A stretch of 37,438 nt of DNA, taken from positions 1 to 37,438 of the forward strand of contig JAGXIL010000070.1 in the NCBI GenBank assembly GCA_024635655.1. The letters are read 5' to 3'. Each line of letters starts with the position of its first letter. The stretch's first letter is position 1. This DNA is from Gillisia sp. (GTDB lineage Bacteria; Bacteroidota; Bacteroidia; Flavobacteriales; Flavobacteriaceae). Below, in pieces: positions 33,916 to 37,438 of the stretch. A model generated the notes under the pieces. It saw only the letters and a list, made by a program, of their open reading frames with translations. It made no database searches and was not told where the DNA came from. A program made the position numbers and the translations under genes.

Positions 33916-36429
33916 ATGAAGAATATTTTTCTCACCCTACTGTCCCTGCTGTGTTATCAAATGAACGCACAGGAAAAATTAGATCTGTCCTATTATTTAC
34001 CACAAGATGTTTCTTATGATCAAAACATATCCACTCCCGAGGAGGTTTTAGGCTATGTGCCCGGAGAATGGCATGTTTCCCACGACCTTCTGGCTTCGTA
34101 CATGCGGATCCTGGCCAATGAATCTCCGCGAATTTCTTTGGAAAACCGGGGAACTACCTATGAAGGCCGCCCTTTGATCCTGATGACAATTACTTCTGAA
34201 GCAAACCATCAAAACCTGGAGAAGATCAGGGAGGAACATTTAAGCCTTACCCGCGAAAACAGCGATAACCTGGATACAGGAGAAATGCCAATCGTGGTTT
34301 ACCAGGGCTTTTCCATCCACGGAAATGAACCCAGTGGTTCAAATGCTGCTCTGCTTGCTGCTTATTATCTTGCTGCTGCACAGGGGCCCGGGATCGATGA
34401 CCTGTTATCCAACACCGTAATTCTTTTTGACCCCTCTTTCAATCCTGATGGCCTACAGCGTTTTGCCAGCTGGGTAAATACCAATAAAAGTGAAAATCTT
34501 GTCTCAGATCCCCAGGACAGGGAATATGCTGAAACCTGGCCCGGTGGCCGTACAAATCACTACTGGTTTGATATGAACCGTGACTGGTTACCGGCCCAAC
34601 TACCGGAATCCAATGCAAGGATCGAAACTTTTCACAAGTGGCACCCGAACATTTTGACAGATCACCACGAGATGGGATCAAATTCTTCATTTTTCTTTCA
34701 GCCGGGGATCCCTTCCCGTACCCACCCGCTTACGCCTCAAATGAACCAGGACCTCACAAGGGAAATTGGTACTTATCACGCGGCAGCCCTGGATGAAATT
34801 GGTTCCTTTTATTATACTGAAGAAGATTACGATGATTTTTACTACGGAAAAGGTTCAACCTTCCCCGATATTAACGGAAGTATAGGGATCCTTTTTGAAC
34901 AGGGAAGTTCAAGAGGCCATGTACAGGAAACCGACAATGGTTTGCTTACATTTCCATTTACCGTTCGAAATCAGTTCACTACTGCCCTTTCCACATTGGA
35001 AGCTGCAAATAATATGAGGCAGAAAATTCTCAACTTTCAGCGGGAATTTTATGACAATGCCCGGGATTCTGCCGGAAAAGGGGGATATGTCTTCGGAAGC
35101 TCAAAAGATGCAAACAAAGCTTATCACCTTGCTGAAATATTAAAGAAACAGCAAATAGAGATCCACCAAATTACCGAAGACTTTGAAACAGATGGAAAGG
35201 AATTCACCAAAGGAACGGCTTACATAGTGCCAAAGAACCAAAGACAACACCGTTTGGTAGAGGCAATGTTTGAGAAGCGTATAACATTTGAAGACAGCTT
35301 ATTCTACGATATTTCTGCCTGGTCATTTCCGTTGGCTTTTAATCTTGATTTTGATGAAAACGTAAATATGAGGTATGCGGGCGAAAAGGTTGAAACCTTG
35401 CAAAAGCCTGCCGTTACTGCACCGGTGCAAAGTGATTACGCTTATCTCATGGAATGGAATGACTATTACACTCCAAAGATCCTGAACAAGGTGTTGGAAA
35501 AAGGGCTACGCGCAAGAGTGGCCATGCAACCCATCACAGGCGCCAATAAAACCTACGACTACGGAACTATTATGATCCCGGTACAAAATCAGGAACTTGA
35601 TGCTGCTGAATTGCACGAATTCCTTTCAGAAATTGCTACAGATGCAAATGTCTCCATAGAAGCTGCCAACACCGGCCTTACCAAGGGAATTACTTTGGGA
35701 AGTAATCAGCTAAGGGCGGTAAAACCACAAAAAGTGGCCATGATCGTTGGGGATGGGATTACACCTTATGACGCGGGAGAGATCTGGCATTTGTTCGATC
35801 AGCGGTATGAGATGCAACTTGTAAAATTAGATACCCGCAATTTTTCCAGGGCCGATCTTAGTTCCTATACAGATATCATCCTTCCGAACAGCTGGGGAAA
35901 TGCCCTGGGCAAACAGGAAACTGACAAACTAAAGGACTGGGTTCGCAGTGGCGGAACCTTGATAGGTTATAAGAACGCTGCCCGATGGTTCGACAACAAC
36001 GATTTTATGGACATAGAATTTATTGAAAATGAGGTGAAGCCTGAAAATGTCACTTTTGAAGACGCCCGGGATTTCAGGGGAGCACAGGGAATTGGCGGAG
36101 CCATTTTTAATGCCAAACTTGACAGGTCCCATCCGGTGAACTTCGGCTACAAAAATGATGAACTTGCGTTATTCCGTGACACCACCATTTTTATAAAAGC
36201 CGATTCTGTTAGCTATAACAACCCTATTCAGTACACCGAAGAACCGCTCTTAAGCGGTTACATAAGTAATCCCAACCTGGAGCTTATAGCTAATACAGTA
36301 CCTTTTAAGAAAGCAGGTATGGGAAGAGGAAATGTGATTCTGTTCACCGATAACACAAACTTCCGGGCCTTTTGGTTTGGAACTAATAAGCTATTGATGA
36401 ATGCCATTTTCTTTGGGGATGAGATGTAG
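33916..36429 (+). CDS. Secreted M14-family zinc carboxypeptidase
   Basis: This 837-residue protein has a signal peptide ending QMNAQ. The catalytic domain (about 40-380) carries HGNE with ligands H135 and E138 (YQGFSIHGNEPSG). DHHEMG (249-254) gives the third zinc ligand, and E328 in ILFEQGSSRGH is the catalytic acid. The larger C-terminal part is unlike classic carboxypeptidases. Residues about 600-740 (KVAMIVGDGITPYDAGEIWHLF, then SGGTLIGYKNAARWF) have a glutamine-amidotransferase-like pattern. No type IX sorting domain is seen at the C-terminus, which ends shortly after a TNKLLMNAIFFGDEM sequence. It is probably periplasmic peptide processing. Confidence 0.93.
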   Translation: MKNIFLTLLSLLCYQMNAQEKLDLSYYLPQDVSYDQNISTPEEVLGYVPGEWHVSHDLLASYMRILANESPRISLENRGTTYEGRPLILMTITSEANHQNLEKIREEHLSLTRENSDNLDTGEMPIVVYQGFSIHGNEPSGSNAALLAAYYLAAAQGPGIDDLLSNTVILFDPSFNPDGLQRFASWVNTNKSENLVSDPQDREYAETWPGGRTNHYWFDMNRDWLPAQLPESNARIETFHKWHPNILTDHHEMGSNSSFFFQPGIPSRTHPLTPQMNQDLTREIGTYHAAALDEIGSFYYTEEDYDDFYYGKGSTFPDINGSIGILFEQGSSRGHVQETDNGLLTFPFTVRNQFTTALSTLEAANNMRQKILNFQREFYDNARDSAGKGGYVFGSSKDANKAYHLAEILKKQQIEIHQITEDFETDGKEFTKGTAYIVPKNQRQHRLVEAMFEKRITFEDSLFYDISAWSFPLAFNLDFDENVNMRYAGEKVETLQKPAVTAPVQSDYAYLMEWNDYYTPKILNKVLEKGLRARVAMQPITGANKTYDYGTIMIPVQNQELDAAELHEFLSEIATDANVSIEAANTGLTKGITLGSNQLRAVKPQKVAMIVGDGITPYDAGEIWHLFDQRYEMQLVKLDTRNFSRADLSSYTDIILPNSWGNALGKQETDKLKDWVRSGGTLIGYKNAARWFDNNDFMDIEFIENEVKPENVTFEDARDFRGAQGIGGAIFNAKLDRSHPVNFGYKNDELALFRDTTIFIKADSVSYNNPIQYTEEPLLSGYISNPNLELIANTVPFKKAGMGRGNVILFTDNTNFRAFWFGTNKLLMNAIFFGDEM

Positions 36430-36449
36430 ACAATAATATAAGTGAAAGC

Positions 36450-36486
36450 AAAAAACGGATTTGGAGTAAACCAGATCCGTTTTTTT
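36450..36486 (+). terminator. Terminator after the M14 gene
   Basis: AAAAAACGGATTTGG (36450-36464) pairs with CCAGATCCGTTTTTT (36471-36485 or so) apart from one G-T pair, with a 6-base loop, and ends in T. Clear intrinsic terminator. Confidence 0.88.
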
Positions 36487-36512
36487 ATGTATACTATTTT
36501 ATCTCGCTTAAC

Positions 36513-36609
36513 GTCATCCTGAATTTATTTCAGGATCTAACATGTTCGAAGGTATAAAACCCATTACAGGTTACAACCACGTTAGAAGCTGAAACGAGTT
36601 CAGCTTGAC
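36513..36609. repeat. Palindromic repeat element D1
   Basis: This 97-base noncoding element has ends GTCATCCTGAA and TTCAGCTTGAC that pair in the outer GTCA/TGAC and inner TGAA/TTCA positions. It contains ATCCTGAA-N5-TTCAGGAT (36516-36536) and GAAGCTGAA/TTCAGCTTG-like hairpins. A related copy with the same opening and TTCGAAGGTATAAA motif starts at 37314 and may run out of the window. Confidence 0.7.
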
Positions 36610-36659
36610 ATAACCTTATGTCATTCCCCCTTTTTTATTCTATGGCTTTTCACTACAAT

Positions 36660-36836
36660 GTCATCCTGAGCCCTTCGACAAACTCAGGACAGGCTGGCCG
36701 CACGAAAAATTATAATTTAACCACCAAATGTCCTGCGGCCTGGTCGAAGGAGGCTTGAAAGGGAAGGGTCTCCTGGCGAAGGTGTCCTGAACCTACAACG
36801 CCGTCTTCGACCTTGCCTTCGGCAGTTCAGACTGAC
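36660..36836. repeat. Structured repeat unit A (177 bases)
   Basis: First of three related units (A, B, C) that begin GTCATCCTGAG and end CAGACTGAC or a variant. It carries GGCCGCA/TGCGGCC and GGTCGAAG/CTTCGACC inverted pairs and a TGCC-TTC-GGCA hairpin near its end. Compared with B and C it has about 25 extra bases, holding TCCTGAG/CTCAGGA (36664-36689). Noncoding. Confidence 0.8.
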
Positions 36837-36909
36837 ACAAGTTTATTTACCACCACGTCATCCTGAATTTATTCAGGATCTAAATCCAAAGAAGCTTTTT
36901 TCCGACAAT

Positions 36910-37061
36910 GTCATCCTGAGCGGCCGCAAGAAAATTTAAGTTTAACCACCAAACGTCCTGCGGCCTGGTCGAAGGAGGCTTGAAAGGGAAGTGTGTCCTG
37001 GCGAAGGTGCCCTAAACCTACATTGCCGTCTTCGACCTTGCCTTCGGCAGATCGGACTGAC
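36910..37061. repeat. Structured repeat unit B (152 bases)
   Basis: Second unit, near-identical in its core to A and C. It keeps the GGCCGCA/TGCGGCC pair (loop about 30 bases) and GGTCGAAG/CTTCGACC. The 3' end reads GATCGGACTGAC, so the outer helix is weaker than in C. Confidence 0.8.
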
Positions 37062-37143
37062 ACAGGTTTATTTTCCTCCCACGTCATCCTAGTTTAATTT
37101 TCATATAATCATCCTCATCTATCCTATGGCTTCTCACGACAAT

Positions 37144-37295
37144 GTCATCCTGAGCGGCCGCACGAAAAATAACCTTTAACCACCAAACGTCCTGCGGCCT
37201 GGTCGAAGGAGGCTGGAAAGGGAAGTGTGTCCTGGCGAAGGTGCCCTGAACCTATAACGCCGTCTTCGACCTTGCCTTCGGCAGCTCAGACTGAC
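37144..37295. repeat. Structured repeat unit C (152 bases)
   Basis: Third unit, exactly the length of B. Its ends GTCATCCTGAGC and GCTCAGACTGAC pair at 10 of 12 positions. A short open frame crossing it is not supported as a gene. Confidence 0.8.
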
Positions 37296-37313
37296 ACAGG
37301 TTTATTTACCCCA

Positions 37314-37438
37314 CGTCATCCTGAATTCATTTCAGAATCTAACATATTTCGAAGGTATAAACTCATTTTTAGGTTCCAACGCAAACAAGCCTGCCTTGCC
37401 GGTAGGACGGTTCAACTTGAGTAATCTGTATCATTCCC
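37314..37438. repeat. Copy of element D running to the window edge
   Basis: GTCATCCTGAATTCATTTCAGAATCTAACAT followed by TTCGAAGGTATAAA matches the opening of D1 at 36513, with a few substitutions, and both end near TCATTCCC. It is cut by the end of the window. Confidence 0.65.

Noticed and set aside
33916..36429. Type IX secretion sorting domain on the M14 protein
   Set aside because: The C-terminus lacks the usual glycine/lysine-rich sorting motif.
37227..37424. Plus-strand 65-residue open frame in the final repeats
   Set aside because: It crosses repeat unit C and the D copy, and units A and B do not keep the frame.
36510..37438. Terminal repeats as a CRISPR array
   Set aside because: Units are about 150 bases with spacers of 70-90 that are themselves related; no short direct repeats and no cas gene.

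Overview
The window looks like chromosome from a Flavobacteriaceae-type Bacteroidota. The signs are the -7 elements of the TAnnTTTG class, the near absence of Shine-Dalgarno sequences, a long-form NusB, a DUF3276/PUR-type protein, a TonB of the FPGC(E) type, two DUF families typical of the phylum, and the linked order leucine dehydrogenase - nusB - DUF1573 - yajC. I count 30 protein genes and see no tRNA, rRNA, transposase, phage gene or CRISPR array.

Layout. 1-5106 (+): an orphan PAS/histidine kinase; a membrane-protein/winged-helix regulator pair (1419-2341) and a second membrane operon (2506-4116), each preceded by the same palindrome; then an MpaB/DUF2236-type oxygenase. 5154-9464 (-): a three-gene operon of TPR/beta-barrel exporter, cellulose-synthase-like GT2 and GH26 hydrolase, which reads as a compact exopolysaccharide synthesis and secretion system. 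9727-10341 (-): a PAP2 phosphatase. 10558-11399 (+): a Lys-rich mini-protein and an Hsp20 chaperone; the Hsp20 gene has a textbook sigma-54 -24/-12 promoter and three upstream boxes at an exact 21-bp period. 11467-14052 (-): an M28 peptidase, a small membrane protein and an alpha/beta hydrolase lipoprotein. 14285-20107 (+): a GC-rich tripartite RND efflux operon (outer-membrane factor, adaptor, pump), followed immediately by an exact 7-bp-period repeat array. 20384-24465 (-): an M16 double-domain peptidase and a luciferase-like flavin oxidoreductase. 24890-28391 (+): TonB, an MscS channel and an ankyrin protein. 28470-31434 (-): yajC, DUF1573, nusB and leucine dehydrogenase. 31562-36429 (+): an ABC exporter, a DUF3276/PUR protein and an M14 carboxypeptidase. 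36430 to the end: a noncoding array of related palindromic elements.

The strongest unexplained signals are regulatory and noncoding: the sigma-54/21-bp-period box architecture at hsp20, the shared operator of the winged-helix regulator, the GT2-GH26-barrel operon, and the terminal repeat family, whose copies share ends and internal helices. All family names come from reading motifs by eye; no database search was run.
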